Under the pieces are notes generated by a model. It made no database searches, had not been told where the DNA came from, and was given only the letters and a program-made list of their open reading frames with translations. The position numbers and the translations under genes are program-made. This document shows, piece by piece, positions 46,162-55,980 of a stretch of 64,000 nucleotides of DNA (positions are counted from its first letter, which is position 1; every line of letters starts with the position of its first letter). Origin of the DNA: Ardenticatenaceae bacterium (GTDB lineage: Bacteria; Chloroflexota; Anaerolineae; Promineifilales; Promineifilaceae); assembly GCA_020634215.1 (NCBI GenBank), contig JACKCD010000022.1, forward strand, positions 1-64,000. Reading direction: 5' to 3'.

Positions 46162-46533
46162 ACAGTCCTCCAAATGAAAAGATTATAGCGGTAAACGGCC
46201 GTTTTCACCCAATCCTCTCTTCCCCATTGCGTGCATCTTTTGTTGCCATTGATGTCTACACGAATTTATTAATGGCGTGGGACTACCGGGCACACAGCCA
46301 ACAAAAAGATTATGTTGATTTGTGGTTTGATCTTATGAAAACTCTTGCTATAATGCCAAAAGGTTTTAACTAACATAATCTTTTCACAATCAGGCAATAT
46401 GTAGCGGAATCGTTTGTTTTAGCAGCACCTTTAGCCACACCAAGTTTGACTGACCAAGTTGGTCAACCCCATAATACACCATTGGCTATACGCAAACCAG
46501 AGTGGTACGACAGCGGACAGGAGTAACTGGGCA
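46162..46533. other. Intergenic region between divergent genes
   Basis: Contains one palindrome copy (about 46192-46205) and a promoter-like pair for the recombinase operon. No gene recognised. Confidence 0.5.
46327..46354 (+). promoter_or_regulatory. Putative promoter of the recombinase operon
   Basis: TTGATC (46327-46332), 16-bp spacer, TATAAT (46349-46354). About 180 bp upstream of the recombinase start, leaving a long leader. Sequence-based guess. Confidence 0.45.
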
Positions 46534-47409
46534 ATGGAACAGCAACTTCTTGATTTTCTCAAGTTTTTGGAAGACGAGTTCAAATATTCCAAAAATACAA
46601 TTGCAGCCTATAAAAATGACCTGACGCAGTTCCTCCACTTCATTCTGGAACAGCAAGGAGATAGGCTGCAGGAATGGGGACAAGTAAGCGATGAGAACGT
46701 GCAGGCCTATGTTGCGTTTATGAAGCAACAGCCCTACGCTTCCTCATCCATTGCCCGCAAAGTTGCCGCCGTCAAATCGTTCTTTAACCACCTTTTTTCC
46801 CGTGAGCAGATTGACCACAACCCCACCATTGAGATTGAATCGCCCAAAGTAAAAAAGCGGCTGCCGCAAACGTTAAGTTTTGACGAAGTTGAGCGACTGC
46901 TCAAAGCACCAACGCGCAAAAAGTCGCCTAAACATCTGCGTGACACGGCACTGCTAACGCTGCTTTACTCCACAGGCATGCGTGTAACCGAAGTTGTGTC
47001 GCTGGAGCTGAGCGATGTCAATCTGGCTAAGTCACTACTGCACTCCCCCGTTAAAGATGGCAATGCGCGTGAGTTGCCCTTTGATGACAGCACCAAACAG
47101 GTTTTGCACACATATCTTGAGCATGGCCGGCCGTATCTTGCCAAGGACAACCGCGAACAATCTCTCTTTCTCAACCACCGGGGGCAGCAGTTGACCCGTC
47201 AGGGCCTATGGCTCATTATCAAAGCGTATGCGAAACAGGTTAACCTGACCACCAGCGTAACGCCCCACACGCTGCGCCACAGCTTTGCCGCCCACAAACT
47301 CTACACGGGGTCTGACCTGCAAGAGGTACAAAAACTGTTGGGTCATGCCAATATCTCGACCACACAAATTTATACCCAAATCGCAGGCAGCGATGAAGAG
47401 GAAGAATGA
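46534..47409 (+). CDS. XerC/XerD-type tyrosine recombinase
   Basis: 291 residues from ATG 46534 (AGGAG ten bases upstream). The N-terminal SAM-like core-binding domain (about 1-90) precedes the catalytic domain, with the R-K-H-R-H-Y set visible in TGMRVTE, VKDGNAREL, HTLRHSFA, LGHANISTT and QIYTQI. This is the length and layout of housekeeping Xer enzymes that resolve chromosome dimers. It forms an ATGA overlap with the next gene, so it is probably chromosomal rather than phage-borne. Confidence 0.88.
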   Translation: MEQQLLDFLKFLEDEFKYSKNTIAAYKNDLTQFLHFILEQQGDRLQEWGQVSDENVQAYVAFMKQQPYASSSIARKVAAVKSFFNHLFSREQIDHNPTIEIESPKVKKRLPQTLSFDEVERLLKAPTRKKSPKHLRDTALLTLLYSTGMRVTEVVSLELSDVNLAKSLLHSPVKDGNARELPFDDSTKQVLHTYLEHGRPYLAKDNREQSLFLNHRGQQLTRQGLWLIIKAYAKQVNLTTSVTPHTLRHSFAAHKLYTGSDLQEVQKLLGHANISTTQIYTQIAGSDEEEE

Positions 47410-48251
47410 CCGCACCATTTGTTAGCCACTCACACATTGAGGAAGCGGCAACGGCCGTTCGTCAGCGCACCAGCCACCACCCCACCATCGGCCTCATCCT
47501 CGGCTCCGGCCTCGGCAGCTTGGCTGACGCGGTAGAAAACCCCGACATCATTCCCGCCAGCGACATCCCCCATTGGCCCACCTCCACCGTACCCGGTCAT
47601 CACGGCCGGCTCATCATCGGCAAGCTAGAAGGACAAACCGTGCTGGTGCTGCAAGGGCGCGTCCATTTCTATGAAGGCTACAACATGGCGCAAGTCACCT
47701 TCCCCGTGCGCGTCATGATCGCCCTGGGCGTGCAAACCCTCATCGTCACCAATGCGGCCGGCGGCATGAACCCCGATTTCCGCCCCGGCGACCTAATGCT
47801 GATCAAAGACCACCTCAACATGCTGGGGATTGCTGGCAACAACCCGCTGCGCGGCCCCAACGACAACACCGTTGGCCCCCGCTTCCCCGACATGACCGAG
47901 CCATACAGCCGCCAGCTGCGCCAATTAGCCCATGATGTTGCCGCTGCCAACAGCTTCAGCCTGCGCGAAGGGGTCTACGCTTACGTGGCCGGCCCCTCTT
48001 ATGAAACCCCGGCTGAACTCAACTTCCTGCGGATGATTGGCGGCGATGCCGTGGGCATGTCTACCGTCCCTTCGGTAATTGTAGCCCGCCATGCCGGGGT
48101 GCGCGTTTTAGGCATCTCCACCATTACCAACATGGCCGTCCCCAACCCAGCACCGGGCACCGTTCTCACCCATGAAGAAGTGCTAGAAACAGGCAGGCAA
48201 GTCATCCCCAAACTGACAACCCTTCTCCACGGCATCTTGCAACATCTTTAG
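47406..48251 (+). CDS. Purine nucleoside phosphorylase
   Basis: 281 residues of the trimeric (class II / inosine-guanosine) PNP family, converting purine nucleosides and phosphate to base and (deoxy)ribose-1-phosphate. Motifs: ILGSGLGSLAD (phosphate loop), GHHGRL, QGRVHFYEGY, TNAAGGMN, AYVAGPSYETPAE and VGMSTVPSVIVARH, with the Asn of TNMA near the C-terminus. Cytoplasmic purine salvage. Starts inside the recombinase stop codon, so the genes are translationally coupled. Confidence 0.93.
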   Translation: MTAPFVSHSHIEEAATAVRQRTSHHPTIGLILGSGLGSLADAVENPDIIPASDIPHWPTSTVPGHHGRLIIGKLEGQTVLVLQGRVHFYEGYNMAQVTFPVRVMIALGVQTLIVTNAAGGMNPDFRPGDLMLIKDHLNMLGIAGNNPLRGPNDNTVGPRFPDMTEPYSRQLRQLAHDVAAANSFSLREGVYAYVAGPSYETPAELNFLRMIGGDAVGMSTVPSVIVARHAGVRVLGISTITNMAVPNPAPGTVLTHEEVLETGRQVIPKLTTLLHGILQHL

Positions 48252-48257
48252 CCCTAC

Positions 48258-49046
48258 ATGGACGCATTCTACGTCTTTATTATCCGCAACGACGTTTGGA
48301 TTTATATTCTGTGCGTGTTGGGGTTGTTCTGGTATGGCAGCGAACTGATTCGCGCCCTGAGCCTTCTACGCCGCGCCATGTTTGGGTTGGAGCGTGAAAC
48401 GGGGGCACGGCTGCGGAACAATGCCCTGTTCTTTATCGTGCTTTTGTCGGCTATTGCTGGGTTGGTTTATTATGTCAACAGCAGTATTGCCCCCACGCTA
48501 AACCCTACGCTGTTTCGGCTGCCTACTCCCACCCCCGACATTTTTGCCACGCCGCTTTCTTCGCCCACGCCATTGGGGACGGTGGAAAACTTGGCCGTGC
48601 CAACGCCGGGGCTGGCACCAACGGTCACATTAGCCAGCCAGCCCAACATTCCGCTGATTGATGAGCCTGTAATTACCGACACGCAGGAGATTGTGGTGGA
48701 GGGCACGCCAACGGCCGTTCCCACCCCCTTTGTCGCCTGCACCCCTGACCTAACCATCACCGGCCCCCGCGACGGAGCCATTGTTTCCAATCTGGTCACC
48801 TTCAACGGCACCGTTGACCCACCCAACTTTCGCTTTTATGAGCTGGCCGCCAATGGCCCACAGACAGACGGCCAGTGGGTATCGCTGCTGGGCACAACGG
48901 TCAGCCAATCGGTGCGCAACGGCTTTTTGGGTGATGCCAACCTGAGCCAGTGGCAGCCGGGGCCTTATTTGGTGCGCTTAACGGCCGTTGACAGCTTTGG
49001 CAACCCCATCGGCTCCTGCGTCATCCAGATTACCCTAAACCAGTAA
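48258..49046 (+). CDS. Membrane-anchored protein with Ig-like ectodomain
   Basis: 262 residues. Two hydrophobic segments near the N-terminus (about 13-32 and 56-74) flank a basic loop; the rest is predicted to be outside: a Thr/Pro-rich linker (about 85-150) and a beta-rich domain (about 160-262) with DLTITGPRDGAIVSNLVTFNG and PGPYLVRLTAVDSFGNPI, an Ig/FN3-like fold. Lies 7 bp after the PNP gene and 7 bp before the glucosidase gene, so it is in the same operon. Role unknown. Confidence 0.65.
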   Translation: MDAFYVFIIRNDVWIYILCVLGLFWYGSELIRALSLLRRAMFGLERETGARLRNNALFFIVLLSAIAGLVYYVNSSIAPTLNPTLFRLPTPTPDIFATPLSSPTPLGTVENLAVPTPGLAPTVTLASQPNIPLIDEPVITDTQEIVVEGTPTAVPTPFVACTPDLTITGPRDGAIVSNLVTFNGTVDPPNFRFYELAANGPQTDGQWVSLLGTTVSQSVRNGFLGDANLSQWQPGPYLVRLTAVDSFGNPIGSCVIQITLNQ

Positions 49047-49052
49047 CGACCC

Positions 49053-51737
49053 ATGAACGACAAACTGCAACAAACAGCCGAATTCCAGCGTCTGCTTCAC
49101 AACGGCAGTGCCTGGAAGGGATGGGGCACCTATGTCAGCGACCGCGCCTGGGGGACGGTGCGCGAAGATTACAGCGCCAACGGCGACGCCTGGGGCTTTT
49201 TTCCCCACGAACACGCTCGCAGCCGCGCCTATCGCTGGAACGAAGACGGGCTGGCAGGGGTGTGCAACCGCTGGCAAAATTTGTGTCTGGGAATCGCGCT
49301 GTGGAACGAACAAGACCCCATTTTGAAGGAACGCTTTTTTGGGCTGACGGGGCCGCAGGGCAACCACGGCGAGGATGTAAAGGAGTATTATTTTTACCTT
49401 GACGCTACACCGACCCATTCTTACGCCAAAATGCTCTACAAATATCCCCAGGTGGCGTACCCCTACGCGGCACTGGAGCAGGCAAACGGCCGTTTAAGCC
49501 GCAACGACCCCGAATATGAGCTGATAGACGCGCTGGGGGATGCCTGGCGGCAGCAGCGGTATTTTGATGTGTTTGTGGAGTATGCCAAAGCGACACCAAC
49601 CGACATTTTGTGCCGCATAACGGCCGTTAATCGCGCCCCCGACCCCGCCCCACTCCACATTTTGCCCCACATCTGGTTTCGCAACGACTGGTCGTGGGGG
49701 CACCCAAACCGCCCCAAACCCACCCTGCACCGTTTGGGAAACCAGGGAGAAGGGATAACGGCCGTTTCCACCACCCACCGCCACCTGCGCCCACGCTACT
49801 GGTACACCCGGCTGCTGGGCACAGACGTGGCCGCCCCGCTGCACATTTGCGACAACGAAACCAACTACGAGCGGCTGTTTGGCGTGCCAAACCAGGGGAG
49901 GTATGTGAAGGATGGCATTCATGAGGCGGTAGTAAACGGCCGTTTTGACCGCACCAGCCCCGACCATAACGGCACAAAAGCGGCCGTTGATTACCGCGCC
50001 CTCGTCCCCGCCGGAGCCAGCCTCACTGTTGAAGTCCGTCTAACCACCGAACCCACTACGGCTCCGTTTGCCACCTTCGACACCGTTTTTGCCCAGCGGC
50101 TGGCCGAAGCCGATGAATTTTACGCCGCCCTACAGCCCGCCACGCTCAGCGACGATGGCAAAAATGTGCAGCGGCAGGCATTGGCCGGGCTGCTGTGGAA
50201 CAAGCAATTTTATCATTATGGGGTGGAACTGTGGCTCGATGGCGACCCGGCCGGCCCCAAACCACCCGCCAGCCGCAAAAACGGCCGTAATGCCCACTGG
50301 CCTCACCTCGACAACCTTGATGTCATCTCCATGCCCGACAAATGGGAATATCCCTGGTATGCCGTTTGGGACCTCGCCTTCCACACCATCCCCCTCGCCA
50401 TGATTGACCCCTTTTTCGCCAAAGAGCAGCTTTTGCTTTTTTTGCGCGAATGGTACATGCACCCCAACGGCCAAATCCCCGCCTACGAATGGTCATTTGG
50501 CGATGTCAACCCACCGGTTCACGCCTGGGCCGTTTGGCGCGTTTACAAAATTGACCGCAACCTGATGGGTAAAGCGGATGTCGCCTTTCTGGAAAAAGCA
50601 TTCCACAAGCTGCTGCTCAACTTTACCTGGTGGGTCAATCGCAAAGATGCCAGCGACAGCAACATTTTTGAAGGGGGCTTTTTGGGGCTAGACAACATTG
50701 GTGTATTTGACCGCAGCACCCCGCTGCCCGACGGTGGCTTTATTGAGCAGGCCGATGGCACCGCCTGGATGGGGATGTACTGCCTCAACATGCTGGCAAT
50801 TGCCCTGGAACTGGCGCGGCACAACCCGGCCTACGAGGATATTGCCACCAAGTTTTTTGAGCATTTTATCTACATCGCCAACGCCATTAACCGCACCTAT
50901 GGGCAAGGGGATGGGGTATATGCCGAGGGGACGGGGCTTTGGGATGAAGCGGATGGGTTTTACTACGACCTCATCCGCCATCCAGACGGCAGCCAAATTC
51001 CTATGAAGCTGCGCTCATTCGTAGGGTTAATTCCGCTGTATGCGGTGGAAACATTGGAGCCGGAACTGCTGCAAATGCTGCCCAGCTTCCAAAGCCGCCT
51101 CAACTGGTTTATCAAAAACCGACCCAATCTAGTGGCAAATGTGGCCTCGCTGGTAGAGCCAGGAGAAAACGGCCGTTTTCTCCTCTCCCTGGTCAACCGC
51201 CGCAAGCTGGAACGCATACTCACCCGCATGTTCGACCCCACCCAATTTTTGTCCGACTACGGCCTCCGCGCTCTGTCCAAAGAATATGCCGCCACACCGT
51301 TTCGCCTACGCGTGGGCGACCAGCTCCATACCGTGGGCTATGAGCCGGCCGAATCGAGCAGCGGCATGTTTGGCGGCAACTCCAACTGGCGCGGCCCCAT
51401 CTGGTTTCCGGTCAACTATTTGATGATCGAATCGCTGCAAAAGTACCACCATTACTTTGGCGACAACTTCCAGGTGGAGCTGCCAACCGGCTCAAACCGC
51501 TGGGTGAACCTTGACCAGGCGGCAGCGGCGCTGGGGCAGCGATTAACTCGTCTTTTTTTGCGTGATGCGGGGGGAAAACGGCCGTTTTATGCCAGCAATG
51601 GCCTCTTCCAAACTGACCCCCACTGGCGCGACTACATCCTGTTTTACGAATATTTCCACGGCGACAATGGCGCGGGGCTGGGCGCCAGCCACCAAACCGG
51701 CTGGACGGCATTGGTTGCCAAGCTGCTGCAAGCGTAA
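49053..51737 (+). CDS. GH63-type glucosidase
   Basis: 894 residues of the GH63 / MGH1-like family, (alpha/alpha)6-barrel enzymes that hydrolyse alpha-glucosides or mannosylglycerate-type substrates. Typical segments: GTYVSDRAWGTVREDYS at the N-terminus, HIWFRNDWSWG, the barrel region WYAVWDLAFHTIPLAMID, NGQIPAYEWSFGDVNPPVHAWA, and the C-terminal FGGNSNWRGPIWFPVNYL. The Asp and Glu in these last segments are likely catalytic. No signal peptide, so probably cytoplasmic. Last gene of the operon, followed by a terminator. Confidence 0.88.
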   Translation: MNDKLQQTAEFQRLLHNGSAWKGWGTYVSDRAWGTVREDYSANGDAWGFFPHEHARSRAYRWNEDGLAGVCNRWQNLCLGIALWNEQDPILKERFFGLTGPQGNHGEDVKEYYFYLDATPTHSYAKMLYKYPQVAYPYAALEQANGRLSRNDPEYELIDALGDAWRQQRYFDVFVEYAKATPTDILCRITAVNRAPDPAPLHILPHIWFRNDWSWGHPNRPKPTLHRLGNQGEGITAVSTTHRHLRPRYWYTRLLGTDVAAPLHICDNETNYERLFGVPNQGRYVKDGIHEAVVNGRFDRTSPDHNGTKAAVDYRALVPAGASLTVEVRLTTEPTTAPFATFDTVFAQRLAEADEFYAALQPATLSDDGKNVQRQALAGLLWNKQFYHYGVELWLDGDPAGPKPPASRKNGRNAHWPHLDNLDVISMPDKWEYPWYAVWDLAFHTIPLAMIDPFFAKEQLLLFLREWYMHPNGQIPAYEWSFGDVNPPVHAWAVWRVYKIDRNLMGKADVAFLEKAFHKLLLNFTWWVNRKDASDSNIFEGGFLGLDNIGVFDRSTPLPDGGFIEQADGTAWMGMYCLNMLAIALELARHNPAYEDIATKFFEHFIYIANAINRTYGQGDGVYAEGTGLWDEADGFYYDLIRHPDGSQIPMKLRSFVGLIPLYAVETLEPELLQMLPSFQSRLNWFIKNRPNLVANVASLVEPGENGRFLLSLVNRRKLERILTRMFDPTQFLSDYGLRALSKEYAATPFRLRVGDQLHTVGYEPAESSSGMFGGNSNWRGPIWFPVNYLMIESLQKYHHYFGDNFQVELPTGSNRWVNLDQAAAALGQRLTRLFLRDAGGKRPFYASNGLFQTDPHWRDYILFYEYFHGDNGAGLGASHQTGWTALVAKLLQA

Positions 51738-51780
51738 CGCAAAAACACCCAGGCTGGCAACCAAACCTGGGTGTTTTGCA
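51738..51780. terminator. Intrinsic terminator after the glucosidase gene
   Basis: AAAACACCCAGG, loop, CCTGGGTGTTTT; perfect stem with A-run and T-run. A palindrome copy follows at about 51786. It also serves the converging gene at 51810. Confidence 0.85.
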
Positions 51781-51809
51781 AACGACAAACGGCCGTTACG
51801 CTACAAAAC

Positions 51810-52205
51810 CTACCCAAAGAAGCGGGGATCGTCATCCCCTTCGTCAAACTCCTCTTCTTCCTCTTCCTCCGTCAGCTCCAAAGGAAGCGACACCCACAGT
51901 TGCAGCAGTGGCCCCTCGTCAAGCTCCTGCAAACGCAGTGCCACCACATCAACCTGCTGCCGCATCCGCATATCGTCGGGGTAGTCAAGCCGTACCGGCC
52001 GACCCTCCTGCCACGCCCGCTGCGAACGCTCCTGGATGCCAAGACCGTTCATGGTACGCAGTTGACACACAGCTACAATTTTGTCATCAGGCCCCTCGTG
52101 GATGGACTGCAGCCACGGCTGGGGGCTTGGTTGAAAGTCGGGGGTTGGACCTTCAATGATGGTTATCAATTCTGGTTCTTTCACGATGACCAACACCTTT
52201 AGCAA
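51810..52205 (-). CDS. Hypothetical acidic protein
   Basis: Up to 131 residues; the start is uncertain (TTG at 52205 or GTG at 52194 or 52182). The sequence has no signal or membrane segment and ends in a strongly acidic tail (EEEEEEEFDEGDDD). A beta-rich middle (KIVAVCQLRTMNGLG, VDVVALRLQEL). No family recognised. Confidence 0.5.
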   Translation of the reverse strand: MLKVLVIVKEPELITIIEGPTPDFQPSPQPWLQSIHEGPDDKIVAVCQLRTMNGLGIQERSQRAWQEGRPVRLDYPDDMRMRQQVDVVALRLQELDEGPLLQLWVSLPLELTEEEEEEEFDEGDDDPRFFG

Positions 52206-52547
52206 AGATTTTTAATAAGCATATACTACTTTCACAATGGCAAGTTGACAACCCATTCTTACACAATATCAACGCTGAATTTAAGCCTTTTTCCCTCTGA
52301 ATCTCCTTTGATTTTCACGTCCAGTTAATGCCGAATCCACCCAGCCTATGGCATTATTGAGGAAAGATAGCGTCATAAGCTGAGGCATTCTGCTACCATG
52401 AGCTGCCCATTGGGAGACCAGGAATAGAACCTAACTCTCAGGTGTGAAATCGGCGTAAATTATTCTCTCAGCGCATTATCGTAAGTTTCATCACAACCTT
52501 TCACGCTTATCGTCTGCCCATATCGGTGCGCGAAAGCAAGATACATT
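52206..52547. other. 342-bp intergenic region between divergent genes
   Basis: Lower GC than neighbours, no palindrome copy and no clear hairpin. It must hold the promoters of both flanking genes, but no confident -35/-10 pair was seen. Confidence 0.4.
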
Positions 52548-53804
52548 ATGGACGAGCAAATTTTAGAAGCGATTCGTTACTTTGAGGCAGGCAACAAACA
52601 GGATGCCCAGAAACAGCTTGCTCTGGCCTTGAAAACAGACCCAGAGAATGAGTATGCCTGGCTATGGATGGCACTGACACTGGAAGATGACCCGGTGCGA
52701 AAGCGGGCATGTCTGGAGAAAGTGCTGGCGCTAAACCCACAAAACAGCAAAGCCAACCAGATGCTCCACGGCCTAAAGGGTCACAACGGATTTGTGGAAA
52801 AAGTGGCTCCAGTACCGCAAGCGGCACCTGCGGTTGCTGTCAGCCAGCCAGCCAGTGAAGCAACCCTGGTTGAGGCTCCCGCCTTTGTTGCCGCGCCATA
52901 TAGCGATGATCCCATTCAGTGGGATGAATCATTTGAAGATGACATGGAGGGGATGGGGGAAGAAACGGCCGTTTTTACCAACACCATTGACCCCTACGAT
53001 CAGGTAGACGAGCTCCTGGAACCCAACCCCGATCCGCACGAACAGTTAGCTGAAAGCAGCACGCCACCCAAACGTTTCAATTTCCGCAAACTGCTCATCA
53101 TTGTTGGTGTTATCATCTTCGCCTCGGCACTCTACGCCGTTTCCGTGCTGCTGCTGGTCAAGGATGATTTGCTGGGTACCCCTGTGGCGGAAAACATTGC
53201 CGTTACCTTAATAGACCCGACTGCTACCAGCGACCCAACGGCCACCACCGAACCAACGGCCGTTCCCGTCATCATCAGCGAACCCACCACCGTTCCCACT
53301 GCTACCACCGAGCCAACAGCCACGCCGGAACCGACGGCCACAGCAACTGTGGAACCGACGGCGATAGAAACGGCCGTTGTTGAACCAACCACCACCGCCA
53401 ACACCCAAACCTATCTGCAAACCGCCCGCGACACCGCCGCGCCACTGCAAACCGCCCTCACCCAAATCATTCAACTGGTTGCCGAGGTAGATTTTGCCAA
53501 CGAGGAGTGGAAAAGCGACCTGTTGGCCGCTACAGAAGCCGTCAACACTGCCCACAACGAAATCAAGTTGCTGACCCCGCCTGCCGAAGCCCAAGCCACT
53601 CACGACCAACTGCTTGCCACCAGCGGTGAATGCCACGCCGCCGCTACCTATTTGGAAGAAGGTACTAACAATAACGACATCGAGGCGATGCAGCCGGCCG
53701 CCGCGCACCTCACCAACTGCCGCGATGGACTGGATGACTTAACGGCCGTTTGGAACACACTGCCCATTGATGTCAACACTGCCACCCCGGAAAGCGGCGG
53801 CTAA
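52548..53804 (+). CDS. TPR-like membrane protein with helical ectodomain
   Basis: 418 residues. The N-terminus (about 1-75, EAIRYFEAGNKQDAQKQLALAL...YAWLWMALT) is a TPR-like helical pair on the cytoplasmic side, then an acidic linker, one membrane helix (about 183-205), an outside low-complexity stretch of T/E/P repeats (about 222-280), and a helical domain (about 285-405) with two Cys (GECHAA, NCRDG). The inside interaction domain plus outside domain suggests a scaffold or receptor. Not recognised as a named family. Confidence 0.6.
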   Translation: MDEQILEAIRYFEAGNKQDAQKQLALALKTDPENEYAWLWMALTLEDDPVRKRACLEKVLALNPQNSKANQMLHGLKGHNGFVEKVAPVPQAAPAVAVSQPASEATLVEAPAFVAAPYSDDPIQWDESFEDDMEGMGEETAVFTNTIDPYDQVDELLEPNPDPHEQLAESSTPPKRFNFRKLLIIVGVIIFASALYAVSVLLLVKDDLLGTPVAENIAVTLIDPTATSDPTATTEPTAVPVIISEPTTVPTATTEPTATPEPTATATVEPTAIETAVVEPTTTANTQTYLQTARDTAAPLQTALTQIIQLVAEVDFANEEWKSDLLAATEAVNTAHNEIKLLTPPAEAQATHDQLLATSGECHAAATYLEEGTNNNDIEAMQPAAAHLTNCRDGLDDLTAVWNTLPIDVNTATPESGG

Positions 53805-53834
53805 GACATCCTTTGCGGAGCAAGCAATCGCCAT

Positions 53835-54890
53835 TTATTCATTGCCCCAACGCGCCATGCCTCCCGCGAGAGCAGCCAGCGCTGCCAACTGCTCTCGCGT
53901 TCCCAGCACAATCATCTCATCTCCGGCCTCCAGCCGCGTCTCGCCGGTTGGGTTAACGGTTGACCCAGTAGCATGGCGCAAAATGGCAATGAGCAGCACA
54001 TTCAGCCGCTTGCGAATATCGGCTTCGGCCAGCGTTTGCCCCACCAGCACCGAATTAGGCGCAATAATTAGCTCCTCCATCCACAACTCTCGCCCGCCAT
54101 CCAGTGTCACAACATCCAAAAAGTCAGCCACGTTAGGGCGAACAGCAATGTTTGCCATGTGCCGCCCACCAATCTGGTAAGGTGACACGATCCGATTGGC
54201 TCCAGCCAGACGCATCTTGGCAGCGTTCGTTTCGGTGCTGCGAGCAATAATAAACAAACCATTATTTAACGCCCGTGCCGACAACACAACAAACAAGTTA
54301 GTGGCATCATCACCCGTGCAAACCAGTAACCCCCATGCCTGTTCAATCCCGGCTCCGTGCAGCGTCTCATCATTGGTAGAGTCCCCATTTAGCACCAAAA
54401 AACCGGCTTCTAACGCTTGCTGGATACGCACCTCATCTCGTTCTAGAACAAGTACCTGGCGCTGCCCCATGTCACTGAGGCTCCTGGCAGCACTCGCGCC
54501 AACACGACCATACCCACAAATAATCACGTGGTCTTTTAACTTGTTAATTTCCCGCATCAGCCGTCGCCTCCGAAAATCGCCGCCTATGCTGGCGGAAAGC
54601 AAATATTCCAGCCCAAATGCCAGATAAAAGGCACCGAGCAAAATGAGCAAGGTGGTAAATAAACGGCCGTTATCATCCAACGGCCGCACCTCCCCAAACC
54701 CCACCGTCGTCAACGTGATCGCCGTCATAAAAAAAGCATCGCTAAACGACCACCCCTCAAGCCACATATACCCCGCCGTGCCCAGGCCAAACAGCACAAA
54801 GGGAATGACAATCAAAGCCCAAACGCGGCGACTCCAGGTAAATGGCAGCCACCCTACCGTTGATGAACGTCCTATTTTGCTTCCGGCCAT
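53835..54890 (-). CDS. Potassium channel with RCK/TrkA domains
   Basis: About 351 residues from ATG 54890 (GGAGG seven bases upstream). Two membrane helices flank a pore loop with selectivity filter TTVGFGEV, then a TrkA-N (RCK) Rossmann domain (VIICGYGRVGASAA) and a TrkA-C domain (about 265-345). Such channels are gated by ligands bound to the RCK domains. Overlaps the upstream kinase gene by 19 bp, suggesting one transcript. GFGE in place of the commoner GYGD is a conservative variant. Confidence 0.9.
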   Translation of the reverse strand: MAGSKIGRSSTVGWLPFTWSRRVWALIVIPFVLFGLGTAGYMWLEGWSFSDAFFMTAITLTTVGFGEVRPLDDNGRLFTTLLILLGAFYLAFGLEYLLSASIGGDFRRRRLMREINKLKDHVIICGYGRVGASAARSLSDMGQRQVLVLERDEVRIQQALEAGFLVLNGDSTNDETLHGAGIEQAWGLLVCTGDDATNLFVVLSARALNNGLFIIARSTETNAAKMRLAGANRIVSPYQIGGRHMANIAVRPNVADFLDVVTLDGGRELWMEELIIAPNSVLVGQTLAEADIRKRLNVLLIAILRHATGSTVNPTGETRLEAGDEMIVLGTREQLAALAALAGGMARWGNE

Positions 54891-55855
54891 AGCCACCCCT
54901 CCAAATCAGCCAAGTTGTTAATCACAGGCCGGTCGTCTAGCCGCCAAACATGGTCAATGATAGCCGCACCAAAGCGGTGCAAGCATGTGTAAGCCAGCAT
55001 TCGCCGACCAAAAGCCGCATTCAGAGCAATGGCTGGATCATAACTGCCGAGAATTGAGCGAAACAGCGGCAGGTTACGGTTGCACAGCCCATACCACAGT
55101 GCTACCCATTCATACCCCACCGTTCCCACCTCGGCATCGGCCCAGTCAATGAGGGCAGAGATGGAAAAACGGCCGTTTTCTTCCACCAGCAGTAAATGAT
55201 CCTCTGTCAAATCCGCATGGAGCAAACAAAGCCGTTCATCGGCACACAGCAGCGGCATCATCGTCGCCAAAAATTGCTCCACCTCGGCAATGACTTGGGG
55301 CGGCAAGCTCCCCCGCTGCCGCAGTTCGTCACCAATCGCCGCCTGCCGCCGCCGTAAAAAGCGGTGCCAGGCTGCTGGCCGGGTATCAAATGCCTGCAGA
55401 CTAGCCAGCGGTGTGGCATGAACTTCGCGCAACATCTCCCCTAGTTCCTGCCCCAATTGCCGTTCACTATACCGCTCCAACTGCTGGTACAGCTCCCGAA
55501 TCGGCTCGCCGGGGCAAAACGACAGCAGTAAATACGGCCAATCCAGCTGATCCCGATACACGCCAGACCCCAATAGGCGCGGCATCTGCGCCAGCCGCCC
55601 CGTCAACTGCTGATATACTTCGCATTCGCGGGCAAAATCGTGCGGCAGCATGGGTGGGTAAATTTTGACCACCGTTCCTTCATTCACCACAAATACAGCG
55701 CAGGTACCAGGATAACCCGCCTCGACTGTATTCACCGACAGCCCGACCTGCTGGCAAATGCGGTAAATGATGGGGAGCCAAACGGCCGTTTCCGTAAACA
55801 ACCCACCCCACACCTCCCAATCCATCCTGTTCGGCAAAAACATCGTCCGTTCCAT
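54872..55855 (-). CDS. APH/choline kinase-like phosphotransferase
   Basis: About 327 residues from ATG 55855, eight bases after GAGGA. Protein-kinase-like APH fold: VVKIYPP (beta-3 Lys), LLHADLTEDHLLL (catalytic Asp) and LIDWADAEVG (metal Asp). Such enzymes phosphorylate small alcohols, aminoglycosides or cofactors; the sequence does not say which, and resistance should not be assumed. Likely co-transcribed with the potassium channel. Confidence 0.82.
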   Translation of the reverse strand: MERTMFLPNRMDWEVWGGLFTETAVWLPIIYRICQQVGLSVNTVEAGYPGTCAVFVVNEGTVVKIYPPMLPHDFARECEVYQQLTGRLAQMPRLLGSGVYRDQLDWPYLLLSFCPGEPIRELYQQLERYSERQLGQELGEMLREVHATPLASLQAFDTRPAAWHRFLRRRQAAIGDELRQRGSLPPQVIAEVEQFLATMMPLLCADERLCLLHADLTEDHLLLVEENGRFSISALIDWADAEVGTVGYEWVALWYGLCNRNLPLFRSILGSYDPAIALNAAFGRRMLAYTCLHRFGAAIIDHVWRLDDRPVINNLADLEGWLWPEAK

Positions 55856-55924
55856 CAATCTATTCCTCGCATCGAAACACAAGATTTTGCGTCTCTACCG
55901 CTACTGGTTATCATTGTTGACAAT

Positions 55925-55966
55925 ATTACACAGAGTTGCACAGAGAAGACACAGAGACTCACAGAG
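55925..55966. repeat. CACAGAG repeat tract, left of GxxExxY gene
   Basis: Four spaced CACAGAG units (ACACAGAG, CACAGAGAAG, ACACAGAGAC, CACAGAG). Its reverse complement follows the gene at 56358-56396, so the gene is enclosed in inverted repeats. Confidence 0.75.
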
Positions 55967-55980
55967 TTTTGGGGCTAACA

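Noticed and set aside
45966..46373. A 135-residue frame upstream of the recombinase
   Set aside because: Most of it overlaps the deacetylase gene antisense, and the remainder covers the promoter region; no motif.
46534..47409. The recombinase as the integrase of a mobile element
   Set aside because: Length and motifs fit housekeeping Xer enzymes, and it is translationally coupled to a purine salvage gene with no attachment-site repeats seen.
54872..55855. An aminoglycoside-resistance gene
   Set aside because: The APH fold also covers choline, homoserine and other small-molecule kinases; nothing here points to aminoglycosides.
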